Shown: positions 8,477-17,779, counted from the stretch's first letter. The stretch: DNA of 64,000 nucleotides from Acetobacterium sp. (GCF_030652775.1 NZ_JAUSPS010000063.1:45668-109667), one strand, 5' to 3'. Numbers and translations are program-made. The notes: a model not told the origin generated them from the sequence alone.

Positions 8477-9511
8477 ATGCCATTTGAAATCATCCGAAAC
8501 GATATTACTAAAATGACGGTGGACATTATTGTCAACGCTGCCAATACTGGTCTGAAAATGGGCGGTGGGGTTTGTGGGGCGATCTTTGCCGCAGCCGGGG
8601 CGGACCAGCTCCAGGCGGAGTGTGACCGGATTGGTGGCTGCGCGGTGGGAGAAGCAGTGATCACCGGAGGGTATCAGTTGCCGGCAAAGAGCATCATCCA
8701 CACCGTTGGGCCGGTCTGGCAGGGTGGCGGTGCCGATGAGGCCAGGCTGCTGCATCGGGCCTATACCAGTTCCTTGCAGCTGGCTCTGAAACAGGATTGT
8801 AAAACGATTGCCTTTCCACTGATTTCATCGGGCATCTATGGCTATCCCAAGGATCAGGCCTTGAAGATTGCAGTGGCGGCCATCGCGGAATTTTTGCTGG
8901 AAAATGAGCTGCTGGTTTATCTGGTGGTTTTTGATAAAAAGGCCTTTGTTTTCAGTGAGAAGCTGTTTAATGATATCGAAAAATATATTGATGACCACTA
9001 TGTGGATGAACATCTGGTTTATGAACGAAATATGGAAGTTGAGCCGGAGCTGTCTCAGTATAATCGGGTTCGCATGACCGCTCCGCAAGAAAAGCTGGCG
9101 GAACATCAGCCCTTTATGCCGGCCCCGTCGGTACCAGTCAAAAGAAGTCTGGCCGATGTGCTGGGGCAGTTGGATGAGTCATTTTCAGAAATGCTGCTGC
9201 GGCTGATAGACGAAAAGGGCATGACCGATGTCGAGACCTATAAAAAAGCCAATATTGATCGGAAATTGTTTTCCAAGATCCGCAGTAAAAAAGAGTATAA
9301 TCCCAGCAAAGCAACTGCCATTGCCTTTGCGATTGCCCTGGAGCTGAATCTGGACGAAACCCATGATCTGCTGGGGCGGGCTGGCTATACCCTGTCCCAC
9401 AGCCATACCTTTGATCTGATTATTGAATATTTCATTAGTGCCGGAAACTATGACATCTATGAAATCAACGAAGCCCTTTTTGCCTTTGACCAGGCTCTGC
9501 TGGGTGCCTGA
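8477..9511 (+). CDS. macro-domain protein with C-terminal HTH-like domain
   Basis: Protein of 344 residues. The N-terminal macro domain (about 1-165) has the ADP-ribose-binding elements NAANTGLKMGGGV and SSGIYGYPKDQA, so it probably binds or hydrolyses ADP-ribose or an ADP-ribosylated target. A variable linker follows (165-230). The C-terminal domain (about 230-344) is helical, with an XRE-like run (YKKANIDRKLFSKIRSKK, then SKATAIAFAIAL and LLGRAGYTLS). The macro fold is clear; the DNA-binding role of the tail is inferred. It lies about 75 bases upstream of a VWA-domain gene. Confidence 0.85.
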   Translation: MPFEIIRNDITKMTVDIIVNAANTGLKMGGGVCGAIFAAAGADQLQAECDRIGGCAVGEAVITGGYQLPAKSIIHTVGPVWQGGGADEARLLHRAYTSSLQLALKQDCKTIAFPLISSGIYGYPKDQALKIAVAAIAEFLLENELLVYLVVFDKKAFVFSEKLFNDIEKYIDDHYVDEHLVYERNMEVEPELSQYNRVRMTAPQEKLAEHQPFMPAPSVPVKRSLADVLGQLDESFSEMLLRLIDEKGMTDVETYKKANIDRKLFSKIRSKKEYNPSKATAIAFAIALELNLDETHDLLGRAGYTLSHSHTFDLIIEYFISAGNYDIYEINEALFAFDQALLGA

Positions 9512-9587
9512 TTGTCGTTTTGAAAGCGACCAACGGCCAGGCTAATCGTGTTATCCTTTGGTTATCAAAGAAACGGAGGATAATACG

Positions 9588-10271
9588 ATGAACACAAACG
9601 AAAACAAAACAACTAAAACCGAACTGGTTTTTATTCTGGATAAAAGCGGCTCAATGTCAGGATTGGAAAGCGATACCATCGGCGGTTACAATGCCATGCT
9701 CAAAAAACAACAACAAGCTCCCGGAGCAGCCCGGGTCACGACCGTGCTTTTTGATGATGGTTATGAGGTACTCCACGACCGGATTGATATCCAGGGCGTT
9801 GCCCCGATTACTGAAAATGAATACTATGTCGGCGGCTGCACTGCCCTGCTGGATGCGATCGGAAAAACCATCCACAAGATTGTTAACGCCCAGCGCTACA
9901 CCCAGCCGGAGCATCGGTCGGATCAGGTTATTTTTGTGATCACCACCGATGGGCTGGAGAATGCCAGCCGGGAATACACCTATGAAAAGATCAAGGAGCT
10001 GATTGAACGGGAGAAAACCCAGTACCAGTGGGAATTCATTTTTCTGGGGGCCAATATCGATGCCATCGAAACCGCCGCCCGGTTTGGGATCGCTGCTGAC
10101 AGAGCTGCCAATTATCATGCTGATGGCGTCGGAACCCGCTTAAACTATCGGGTCGTCAGCGATGTGGTTTGTGAAATGCGAGCCAGTAATCCGATTCCCG
10201 CCAATTGGAAGGCTGAGATTGATGAAGACTATAAAAGTCGGAGAGAACCCCCAAAAAAGCAACAGCGTTGA
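9588..10271 (+). CDS. von Willebrand factor A (VWA) domain protein
   Basis: Cytosolic-looking VWA protein of 227 residues. The metal-ion-dependent adhesion site is intact: DKSGSMSG near the N-terminus, the distal Thr in GGCTALLDA, and TTDGLENAS. ATG 9588 is preceded by GGAGG seven bases upstream; a TTG at 9558 is in frame but lacks a ribosome site. There is no signal peptide, so it probably mediates intracellular protein contacts. It follows the macro-domain gene and the two may act together. No catalytic domain is visible. Confidence 0.88.
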   Translation: MNTNENKTTKTELVFILDKSGSMSGLESDTIGGYNAMLKKQQQAPGAARVTTVLFDDGYEVLHDRIDIQGVAPITENEYYVGGCTALLDAIGKTIHKIVNAQRYTQPEHRSDQVIFVITTDGLENASREYTYEKIKELIEREKTQYQWEFIFLGANIDAIETAARFGIAADRAANYHADGVGTRLNYRVVSDVVCEMRASNPIPANWKAEIDEDYKSRREPPKKQQR

Positions 10272-10302
10272 AATAATGTTTAGGAAGCTGCAAAAATTAG
10301 GC

Positions 10303-10345
10303 AAACAAGCCGCCAAATACCCAGGTGTATTTGGAGGCTTGTTTT
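10303..10345. terminator. bidirectional terminator hairpin
   Basis: Arms AACAAGCC-CCAAATAC and GTATTTGG-GGCTTGTT form a long stem with one mismatch, ending in TTTTA on the plus strand. It lies between the converging VWA and acoL genes. Confidence 0.75.
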
Positions 10346-10438
10346 ATCGGAAGATGAACAGTATGTTTTGACTTTGTATGTTTGATTTAGTATATTTTGA
10401 TCCAATACGCTTAGAATTCTCACTTCACACGCATTTTT

Positions 10439-11824
10439 TTATTTCCAGTGGATGGCCCGGTTTTCCGTCGCCAGAGCAGCCTCTTTAATTGCTTCGCCAA
10501 CGGTGGGGTGGGCATGAATGGTGGAAATAATCTCTTCGACCGTCGATTCTAGCCGTAATGCCAGCGCTCCTTCAACAATCAGGTCGGTGGCGCGGGGACC
10601 GAGGATATGGACGCCTACCACTTCTTTGTATTTTTTATGGGAAATAATTTTGACCATTCCCTCGGTATCGCCCATAATCAGCGATTTGCCATTGGCCGCC
10701 AGCGGAAATCGGCCGATCGAATAATCTTTTTCATTGCCCCGGATAGCTTCTTGAGTCAGACCCACCCCGGCAAATTCCGGACTGGTATAGACGCAGGAAG
10801 GATTGGTTTTCTCGTCATAGCTGGCTGCATGACCCATGGCATTTTCGGCAGCGATCTCCCCTTGCTGAGAGGCCACATGAGCCAGCATGGTTTTGCCCAG
10901 ACAATCCCCAACGGCATAAACATTTTCCAGGTTTGTCTGCATTTGCGGATTGACAATAATTCCCTTTTTATCCCAGTTAATGGTCGTGTTTTCCAGTCCC
11001 AGACCATTTAGTTCGGCTTTCCGTCCAATTGCGACCAGTACCTTATCGCCGGAGATATCACTGTCATTTCCGTCTTTTTTAATCTTAACCATCATTTGAC
11101 TATCATCAGCCTGGACTGACAATACCTGAGCACCGGTTAAAATTTCGATCCCATCTCGTACCAGTTTTTTTAGCAGCATTTCTCCCAATTCGCCGTCCAT
11201 TAACGGCAGAATTCCTGGCTGCATTTCCACAACGGTCACCTTTGAGCCAAACTGATTATAAACCGACGCCATTTCCACACCAATGACGCCGCCACCAATA
11301 ATCACCAGCCGTTCCGGAACGTGATCTAAAGACAAGGCTCCGGTAGAATCCAGGCAGTTGGGATGATCAATACCGGGAATCGGCGGAAGTGCTGGTAACG
11401 AACCGCTGGCAATGATAATTTTATCCGGTCGTAGCTCGTCAGTTTTACCGGACGCTTCAGTCACCAGTAAGACCTCGTTGCTTAAAAACTGGGCTGTGCC
11501 AGCGATAATGTTAACCCCGTTGGCCTTAAGCAGTCCTTTGACGCCGCCAGCCAGTTTGGTGCTGATTTTGTCCTTATGCTGTTGGATTTTTTTCCAGTCA
11601 TAACCGACCTCAGGAATGACTAAGCCGATTTTGGCAGAATTTTTAGCTTCGGTCAGCACCTCAGCAGAATGGAGCAGGGCCTTAGTGGGGATACAACCCA
11701 CATTTAAGCAGGTGCCGCCCAACTTTTCCTTTTCGATCAGGGTGACCTGGGCTCCCAATTGGGCAGCTCGAATGGCGGCCACGTAGCCTCCGGGACCACC
11801 ACCAATTATGGCAATATGGTTCAT
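10439..11824 (-). CDS. acoL: dihydrolipoyl dehydrogenase (E3) of acetoin dehydrogenase
   Basis: FAD flavoprotein of 461 residues that reoxidises the dihydrolipoyl group of E2 and reduces NAD+. It has the N-terminal FAD motif GGGPGG, the redox disulfide in GGTCLNVGCIP, a central NAD-binding GGGVIGVE, the FAD element YAVGDC and the C-terminal catalytic His in HAHPTVGEA. There is no N-terminal lipoyl domain. ATG 11824 is chosen because GAAGG lies 7 bases upstream; GTG 11842 overlaps that site. It is the last gene of the aco operon. Confidence 0.95.
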   Translation of the reverse strand: MNHIAIIGGGPGGYVAAIRAAQLGAQVTLIEKEKLGGTCLNVGCIPTKALLHSAEVLTEAKNSAKIGLVIPEVGYDWKKIQQHKDKISTKLAGGVKGLLKANGVNIIAGTAQFLSNEVLLVTEASGKTDELRPDKIIIASGSLPALPPIPGIDHPNCLDSTGALSLDHVPERLVIIGGGVIGVEMASVYNQFGSKVTVVEMQPGILPLMDGELGEMLLKKLVRDGIEILTGAQVLSVQADDSQMMVKIKKDGNDSDISGDKVLVAIGRKAELNGLGLENTTINWDKKGIIVNPQMQTNLENVYAVGDCLGKTMLAHVASQQGEIAAENAMGHAASYDEKTNPSCVYTSPEFAGVGLTQEAIRGNEKDYSIGRFPLAANGKSLIMGDTEGMVKIISHKKYKEVVGVHILGPRATDLIVEGALALRLESTVEEIISTIHAHPTVGEAIKEAALATENRAIHWK

Positions 11825-11847
11825 ATTTTTACCTTCTTTCACAGCAC

Positions 11848-13161
11848 TTAAACCAATAGCAGCGCAGGGTTTTCAAGATATTCCCCAATCCGCTGTAAGA
11901 ACTGAGCAGCCAAAGCCCCGTCAATGATGCGGTGGTCAGCGGTGAGGCTCAGATTCATCATCGGTCGAATGGTGATTTGACCACCACTAACAACCGGGGT
12001 ATCGACCATGGCGTCAATGCCTAAAATAGCCAGCTCGGGTTGATTGATAATCGGCGAAAAGGAGGTGATCCCATAAGCGCCCAGATTAGTCAGAGTAAAA
12101 GTTCCGCCGCTCAGGTCGTCCATATTGGTATGGCCGGATTTGGCTTCGGCAATCAGTTTTTCGGTTTCTTCAGCAATCTGAGATAAGGATTTGGTGTCAC
12201 AGCTTTTTACATTAGGCACCAATAGTCCTGAATCCAGTCCGATGGCCAGACCGATATGGGCATGGGGATGAAGAATTAGGGTATCATCAACCAGGCTACC
12301 ATTAAGATGCGGATACTCCAGCAAGGCCTGGGCGCAGACTTTCATAATAATATGATTAAAGGTCAGTTTGAGACCCCGTTTTTCAAATTCGGGTTTTAAG
12401 CGAGAGCGGAATTCTTTCATTGCAGTGGCATCTACTGGCCGGGTATAGGTGACCCGAGGTGAGGTGCTCCAGCTTTCGCTCATCCGCTTGGCAATGGTTT
12501 TGCGCATACCCTTCAGCCGGATGGTTTCAGGAAGCTTTTCGACAGGTACCTGATCGGCTACCAGGGCGGCCACATCTTTTTTCATAATCCGACCATCGCC
12601 AGATACGGTGCTTAAATCAATGCCGGACGCATCGGCCATTTTTTTAGCAACTGGAGAAACTGAGACCTTTTGGTCAGCTTCGGTTGTCGGCGTATAATTG
12701 TTGACATCGTCCACGGTGATGCTGCCCTTGGAGCCAGTGCCGGTGATTAAACAAAGATCAATTCCTTTTTCTTTAGCCAGCTTTTTAGCCAACGGTGAAG
12801 CATTGATCCGGCCGCCAGCTGATTTAGCAGGCGTTTCAGCAATAACGGGAGCAGCTACGGGCGCCGTCGCCTCATCCGCACTGAGAGCAGCACCGCCGGA
12901 TAATAAAGCGGAAATATCTTCATTGGCTTCGCCGATGATTGCGATCGGTTCCAGGCAGGTAACAGTCGCCCCGTCAGTTTCGATAATTTTTAGCAGCACC
13001 CCAGCTTTGGGGGATTCAAATTCATTGGTCAGTTTATCAGTTTCGATTTCGCAGAGAATATCGCCTTCGGCAATCGCATCCCCCACAGCCACATTCCAGC
13101 TGGCAATGGTGCCTTCTGTCATTGTCAGCCCGAACTTGGGCATGACGATTAATTGTGCCAT
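11848..13161 (-). CDS. acoC: dihydrolipoamide acetyltransferase (E2) of acetoin dehydrogenase
   Basis: E2 core enzyme of 437 residues that moves the acetyl group from E1 to CoA. It has an N-terminal lipoyl domain with lipoyl Lys43 in ETDKLTN, then an Ala/Pro linker, then two peripheral-subunit-binding domains in tandem (about 120-156 and 167-200) where one is usual, then the catalytic domain ending in DHRIIDG. ATG 13161 has GGAGG five bases upstream; the frame extends further upstream without a better start. A palindrome lies between this gene and acoB. Confidence 0.94.
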   Translation of the reverse strand: MAQLIVMPKFGLTMTEGTIASWNVAVGDAIAEGDILCEIETDKLTNEFESPKAGVLLKIIETDGATVTCLEPIAIIGEANEDISALLSGGAALSADEATAPVAAPVIAETPAKSAGGRINASPLAKKLAKEKGIDLCLITGTGSKGSITVDDVNNYTPTTEADQKVSVSPVAKKMADASGIDLSTVSGDGRIMKKDVAALVADQVPVEKLPETIRLKGMRKTIAKRMSESWSTSPRVTYTRPVDATAMKEFRSRLKPEFEKRGLKLTFNHIIMKVCAQALLEYPHLNGSLVDDTLILHPHAHIGLAIGLDSGLLVPNVKSCDTKSLSQIAEETEKLIAEAKSGHTNMDDLSGGTFTLTNLGAYGITSFSPIINQPELAILGIDAMVDTPVVSGGQITIRPMMNLSLTADHRIIDGALAAQFLQRIGEYLENPALLLV

Positions 13162-13192
13162 AATAACCTCCGTATTTTTTGATTTCATTGAA

Positions 13193-13220
13193 CCGTAACC
13201 TTGCTGGAGCAAGGTTACGG
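13193..13220. other. intergenic hairpin between acoB and acoC
   Basis: CCGTAACCTTGC and GCAAGGTTACGG form a perfect 12 bp stem with a 4 base loop. There is no T-run on either side, so it is more likely an RNA-processing or stability element in the aco mRNA than a terminator. Confidence 0.6.
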
Positions 13221-13280
13221 CTAGGTTGTCGGGACTACTTTATCCCTGTTTTCTAATGGGTAATACTAATTGATTAGGAA

Positions 13281-14255
13281 TTAAGCCATGACTTCCTTGA
13301 CGGCATTGTAGATGTCGACGTCGTTGGGCAGGACAAAGTTTTCCAGGTTGGGTGCAAAGGGAATTGGGGTGTCCAGGGCGTTGACCCGTCTGATCGGGGC
13401 ATCCAGACTGAAGAAACAGGATTCCGAAATCATCGCTGCCAGTTCGCCAGCAAAGCTGCCGCGTTTGACTTCTTCGGTGGCAATAACCACCCGGGTTGTT
13501 TTTTTAATCGAATTGAAAATCATATTCTTATCCAGAGGATACAGGGTTCGGGGATCAATAACTTCCACGGAAATCCCTTCCTTCTCCAGTTTGGCAGCTG
13601 CTTTAAGAGCCTCATGAACCATTTTACCAGTGGCAACCACGGTAATATCGGTTCCTGCCCGTTTGATGTCGCCGACACCTAATTTAATCGGGACAATCAC
13701 ATCATCGACATCGCCCTTCATGCCATACATCGCTTTATGCTCAACGAACATTACCGGATCTTCATCATCGATGGCGCTGAGCATTAGACCCAGGGCATCC
13801 TGTGGTGTGGATGGATAAACGACTTTTAATCCGGGAACATGTGTTAACCAGGCTTCTAATGATTGGGAATGTTGGGCTGCGGCACTAACACCACCGCCAC
13901 CGGGTAAACGGACAACCATCGGAACGGAAATATTACCACCGAACATATAACGCATTTTAGCAGCCTGATTCACTAGCTGATCCATCCCAACGGTTAAAAA
14001 GTCAATAAACATCAACTCGGCAATGGGGCGTAAGCCAGTAGCCGCAGAACCGACGGCACAGCCGATGATAACGCCTTCAGAAATAGGGGTATCCCGGACT
14101 CGTTTTTCACCAAATTCATCGAAAAGACCGGCGGTGACACCAAAACAGCCACCAAAGGCGCCGACATCTTCTCCGAAAATACAAACATTTTCATCTTCCA
14201 GCATTCTTATGCGCATTCCTTCACGAATGGCTTCTCCATATGTCATTTGTTTCAT
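13281..14255 (-). CDS. acoB: acetoin dehydrogenase E1 beta subunit (TPP-dependent)
   Basis: Beta subunit of 324 residues of the thiamine-diphosphate E1 component, which cleaves acetoin to acetaldehyde and an acetyl group passed to E2. It shows the transketolase-like pyrimidine domain (FGEDVGAFGG, then GAVGSAATGLRPIAELMF-like order) and the C-terminal transketolase domain with VEVIDPRTLYPLD. Its start overlaps the acoA stop (ATGA), indicating coupled synthesis of the alpha2-beta2 enzyme. Length and order match the pyruvate/acetoin dehydrogenase E1 beta family; the aco context argues for acetoin. Confidence 0.94.
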   Translation of the reverse strand: MKQMTYGEAIREGMRIRMLEDENVCIFGEDVGAFGGCFGVTAGLFDEFGEKRVRDTPISEGVIIGCAVGSAATGLRPIAELMFIDFLTVGMDQLVNQAAKMRYMFGGNISVPMVVRLPGGGGVSAAAQHSQSLEAWLTHVPGLKVVYPSTPQDALGLMLSAIDDEDPVMFVEHKAMYGMKGDVDDVIVPIKLGVGDIKRAGTDITVVATGKMVHEALKAAAKLEKEGISVEVIDPRTLYPLDKNMIFNSIKKTTRVVIATEEVKRGSFAGELAAMISESCFFSLDAPIRRVNALDTPIPFAPNLENFVLPNDVDIYNAVKEVMA

Positions 14256-15238
14256 CTTGAACGAACCTCCTCAACAATATCAAAGTAAATATCTTTTACC
14301 GCACTGGATAATTCCGGATAAGCGCTGGCATTGGCAAATTCAATTGCTTCAGCAATTTCTTTAACCACGGAGTCCTGGAGTGCTTTCAGTTCGGAAGCCG
14401 TTACGATTTCGCTATCGATCATGTGTTTCTCAATCCGTGGCATGGGATCTTTTTTCATCCACATTTCTTGCTCTTCGGTGGGTTTGTATTTACCGGGATC
14501 GCCTTCGAAATGGCCACGTTGACGGTAAGTTTTGCATTCGATGAGGGTCGGACCCTGACCTTTTCGGGCGCGTTTAACGGCTTCAACAGCGGCTTCGTGA
14601 ACCGCAATAACGTCATTTCCATCGACCGAGATGCCCGGAATACCATAGGCGGAACCGCGGTCAGCAATATCTTTAATCGCCTGATGACGTGATTGACTCA
14701 TGGAGATGCCGTAGCCATTGTTTTCACAAACAAAAACAACCGGCAGTTTCCAGATGCTGGCCAGATTCATCGACTCATGGAAGGTTCCCTGATTGGTTGA
14801 GGCATCGCCAAAAAAGCAGACGCAGACTTGGTCAGTGCCCCGGTATTGAGCACTGAAACCAGCTCCGACAGCCAGATTATGGCCGGCGCCAACGATGCCG
14901 TTGGCACCAAGAATGCCCTTGGTAGCATCGGCAATGTGCATGGAACCGCCTTTACCCTTACAGTAACCGGTTTCTTTTCCGTAGAGTTCGGCCATCATGT
15001 ATTTCAGATCGCCGCCTTTAGCAATGATGTGACCGTGGCCACGGTGAGTACTAGTGATGTAGTCCGCATCGTTAAGAGCCTGGCAGACGCCAGTGGCAAC
15101 AGCTTCTTCACCTAAATAGAGGTGCACAAAACCGGGGATGGCACCTTCGGCAAAAAGGTTCATGGCCTTTGTTTCAAATTCCCTGATCCGTTTCATGCGG
15201 ATGTACATGTCTTTGATAATCGCTTTATCAAGTTTCAT
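14252..15238 (-). CDS. acoA: acetoin dehydrogenase E1 alpha subunit (TPP-dependent)
   Basis: Alpha subunit of about 328 residues. The TPP-binding region GDASTNQGTFHESMNLAS continues to the metal-binding Asn in ENNGYGIS, and earlier THRGHGH carries the active-site histidines. I chose ATG 15238 (MKLDKAIIKD), downstream of AAAGGAG with a rather long spacing; TTG 15271 is in frame but lies before that ribosome site. First gene of the acoA-B-C-L operon, behind a sigma-54 promoter and directly downstream of acoR. Confidence 0.93.
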   Translation of the reverse strand: MKLDKAIIKDMYIRMKRIREFETKAMNLFAEGAIPGFVHLYLGEEAVATGVCQALNDADYITSTHRGHGHIIAKGGDLKYMMAELYGKETGYCKGKGGSMHIADATKGILGANGIVGAGHNLAVGAGFSAQYRGTDQVCVCFFGDASTNQGTFHESMNLASIWKLPVVFVCENNGYGISMSQSRHQAIKDIADRGSAYGIPGISVDGNDVIAVHEAAVEAVKRARKGQGPTLIECKTYRQRGHFEGDPGKYKPTEEQEMWMKKDPMPRIEKHMIDSEIVTASELKALQDSVVKEIAEAIEFANASAYPELSSAVKDIYFDIVEEVRSR

Positions 15239-15294
15239 AAATTCAATGTTCTCCTTTTTTGTATTATCCAAAGATTTTAGATGACTTATCTAAT

Positions 15295-15311
15295 AACAAG
15301 AACCGTGCCAA
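15295..15311 (-). promoter_or_regulatory. sigma-54 promoter of the aco operon
   Basis: On the minus strand the sequence reads TTGGCACGGTTCTTGTT, matching the -24 (TGGCACG) and -12 (TTGC-like, here TTGT) elements with the required 4 base gap. It lies about 57 bases before the acoA start and downstream of acoR, whose product is a sigma-54 activator. Confidence 0.88.
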
Positions 15312-15384
15312 CTTTTAAATTCAGCAGGACTTTTTTTGAAATGGCTTTAAAATAGGGTTTTATCTGAGAGTGGACTTTTTTGAA

Positions 15385-15420
15385 CAAAAAAAAGATACGC
15401 CGGATTTCTCAGGCGTATCT
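15385..15420 (-). terminator. terminator of acoR
   Basis: Minus-strand stem AGATACGCC/GGCGTATCT followed by eight T. It isolates acoR from the aco structural genes. Confidence 0.9.
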
Positions 15421-15437
15421 CACTTTTGCGAATCACT

Positions 15438-15473
15438 TGTCTCAAATATGCGAAATTTCTCACATTTGAGACA
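15438..15473 (-). promoter_or_regulatory. candidate AcoR upstream activating site
   Basis: TGTCTCAAAT (15438-15447) and ATTTGAGACA (15464-15473) form a perfect 10 bp dyad with a 16 base centre. It overlaps the end of acoR and lies about 130-160 bp upstream of the sigma-54 promoter, a normal distance for an enhancer. The dyad is seen; AcoR binding is inferred. Confidence 0.5.
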
Positions 15474-17421
15474 TATAACGATAATCTTTGATATCGATGT
15501 TGTATTTTTTTATTTTGCGGTAAAGCGAGGCTCGGCTCAGGCCCATCATTTCAGCAGAGGCCTCAACACTGCCGTGAGTTTCTTTCAAGATTTTTTCCAG
15601 ATTGGCTTTGACCAGATCGTCCAGGGTGGGGCTGGCGGCCATCGGCAGGACTCGGGATTCTTCGCAATACTTTGGCAGGGGTGTCGGCAGATATTCTTTT
15701 GAAATAATCGGTTCGGGGCACAGGTAAAAGGTCCGTTCAATGTAATTCTGGAGCTCTCTGACATTGCCTGGCCAGGGGTGAAGCTTAAGACCTTCCAGAA
15801 ATTCACTTGAAAAGGTTTTGGTATCTTCGGGATATTCCCGGTTGAGGCGATCCAGGAAGTGGGAAGCGGCCCAGACAATATCGTCTCCCCGGACCCGCAG
15901 CGGGGGAATGTGGAGATAAATCACATTCAGACGGAAATAGAGATCTTCCCGGAAGCTCTTGTTTTTGACCTCCTGCTCCAGACTTCGGTTGGTGGCGGCA
16001 ATGATCCGGATATTCAGTTTGCGTTCGCTTTGGCCGCCGATTCGTGAAACGGTATTCGTTTCCACGACCCGGAGCAGTTTTGCCTGAACTTCCAGGGGCA
16101 TTTCGCCAATTTCGTCCAGAAAAATCGTCCCGCCTTCGGCTAATTCAAACTTTCCCGGTTTGCCTTCGCTGAGAGCCCCGGTAAAAGCGCCTTTGCAATA
16201 GCCAAACAGTTCGCTTTCGACCAGATCCCGAGGCAGACAGGCGCAATTGACGACGATAAAAGGACCCTGGGAAAAGGCACTGGCCCGGTGAATCGCATGG
16301 GCAAACATCCCTTTACCAGTACCACTTTCCCCTTCGATGAGGATCGCTTTTTTAAACCGAGCCATTTTTTCAGCCGTTTTGATAATTATCCGCATCTGGG
16401 GGTTTTGGGTGATGATGTCATCAAAGGTATAGGTCGCCACGTTGCCGCTGACCCGGTTGACGGCGCTGTGAAGATGTTTGATTTCACGGATGCCGATGGA
16501 ATAACCCTGAATTTTATCATTTTCCAGAATGCGCGAAATATTGGCGCTGCATTGAATTTTTCGACTGTCGATATGGGCGGTGACATCGGTATAGTAGTGG
16601 GTGGTTTCATCCGTATTCCAGATTTCACCGTCAACGTCCATTTTTTTAAAGATTTTTTTAAAGCCGATGTCATTGAATTCGTCCATGTTAATCCGCAGCA
16701 CCTTCTGGGCACCAACATTCATCCATTGCAGATTAAAGTTCTCATCGGTGACCAGAATCCCATCTTCAGTGCTGTCCAGGGAGGCCGACATCGAGCGATA
16801 AGTATGGGATAGCGCCAGTTCATTTTCGATGCTGTAAGCCGCCGCCACGACTATCCCGAGCGTATGGGAGTGGAGCTTGTGGCTTTCGCCGGACATGTTG
16901 AGGACGCCGATGATCTCCCCTTTGACATTGTGGATGGTGGTGGCGGAACAGGTCCAGGTATGATGGGAAACACAGTAGTGCTCAGGACCCACTACGTGAA
17001 CCGGTCCATCTTCATCCAGGGCGATGCCGATGGCGTTAGAGCCTACCGCCTCATTTGTCCAGACGGTACCCTTTAAAAAACGCAGCTCGGAAGCCCGCAT
17101 ACTGACCACCTCATCGCCGATGGTGTCCAGGAGGACACCGTTTTTGTCGGTTAAAACCAAAACAAAATGGGAAGATAAAACGATTTCATAAAGGTTCTGC
17201 ATAATTGGCTGGGCGATTTTAATCAGTTCCCGGTTTTCGGCTAATACCTGCGCCAATTGGCGGGTATCGATGTTTTCGCCCTTACCGCCGTTTATATTCA
17301 TTTTTATTTTTTGGCAGTATTTCCAGGAACGCTGGATAATTGGCCGGGTATTTTCATCCAGAATTCCATGTTCAACAAAGTTTGTCCAATTGTCTTTGAG
17401 TTTATTCAGATCAGGTTCCAT
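15460..17421 (-). CDS. acoR: sigma-54-dependent activator of acetoin catabolism
   Basis: Activator of 653 residues in the AcoR family. An N-terminal GAF-type sensor region (about 60-190) and a PAS-like segment (about 205-310) precede the AAA+ domain, with Walker A GESGTGKG, the sigma-54 contact loop GAFTGA, Walker B GGTIFLDEIGEM and the sensor/R-finger region. The C-terminal Fis-type helix-turn-helix has EMMGLSRASLYRKIKK. It is transcribed in the same direction as acoA-B-C-L but separated from them by its own terminator, and probably activates them when acetoin is bound. Confidence 0.95.
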   Translation of the reverse strand: MEPDLNKLKDNWTNFVEHGILDENTRPIIQRSWKYCQKIKMNINGGKGENIDTRQLAQVLAENRELIKIAQPIMQNLYEIVLSSHFVLVLTDKNGVLLDTIGDEVVSMRASELRFLKGTVWTNEAVGSNAIGIALDEDGPVHVVGPEHYCVSHHTWTCSATTIHNVKGEIIGVLNMSGESHKLHSHTLGIVVAAAYSIENELALSHTYRSMSASLDSTEDGILVTDENFNLQWMNVGAQKVLRINMDEFNDIGFKKIFKKMDVDGEIWNTDETTHYYTDVTAHIDSRKIQCSANISRILENDKIQGYSIGIREIKHLHSAVNRVSGNVATYTFDDIITQNPQMRIIIKTAEKMARFKKAILIEGESGTGKGMFAHAIHRASAFSQGPFIVVNCACLPRDLVESELFGYCKGAFTGALSEGKPGKFELAEGGTIFLDEIGEMPLEVQAKLLRVVETNTVSRIGGQSERKLNIRIIAATNRSLEQEVKNKSFREDLYFRLNVIYLHIPPLRVRGDDIVWAASHFLDRLNREYPEDTKTFSSEFLEGLKLHPWPGNVRELQNYIERTFYLCPEPIISKEYLPTPLPKYCEESRVLPMAASPTLDDLVKANLEKILKETHGSVEASAEMMGLSRASLYRKIKKYNIDIKDYRYMSQM

Positions 17422-17585
17422 CTAAGTTAATCCTTTCTGGAAAGAATGCGGCAAAACGGCAGGACACAGGCAATATTATGCGGCAAATAGGATTGGCGAT
17501 CAGGCTAGAGCAGCATCAGTCGGTCATCGATAGCTACAGCAGATGACAAAGAGTGGTGTTGTTTTTACCGATCTTGTTGATTCAC

Positions 17586-17614
17586 ATTATAGCGGAGTTT
17601 ATTAAATAAATCAA
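17586..17614 (-). promoter_or_regulatory. probable acoR promoter
   Basis: On the minus strand TTGATT and TATAAT are 17 bp apart, about 165 bases before the acoR start. The rest of the 358 base gap 17422-17779 holds only the long acoR leader, with ATGCGGCAAA occurring twice, and the promoter region of the GNAT gene. Confidence 0.65.
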
Positions 17615-17779
17615 AAATAATTGTAAAAAATAAGATTAACTTAAATTTTCCAATCAAAATCCCAAACACTGGCAGGACGGATGGGGGTTGGAGAAACAGC
17701 CAATTTGTGCTATATTGACTAAGTAAAACCTATCTTTGCGAAGAGTGATAAAGCAAAAATGACCGTTGAGGAGGAGCTT

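Noticed and set aside
10162..10371. 69-residue frame at the end of the VWA gene
   Set aside because: Overlaps the VWA coding end and runs through a terminator hairpin; not gene-like.
12698..13198. 166-residue frame on the plus strand opposite acoC
   Set aside because: It lies fully inside a clear E2 gene on the other strand, is Ser/Ala-rich low complexity and has no ribosome site.
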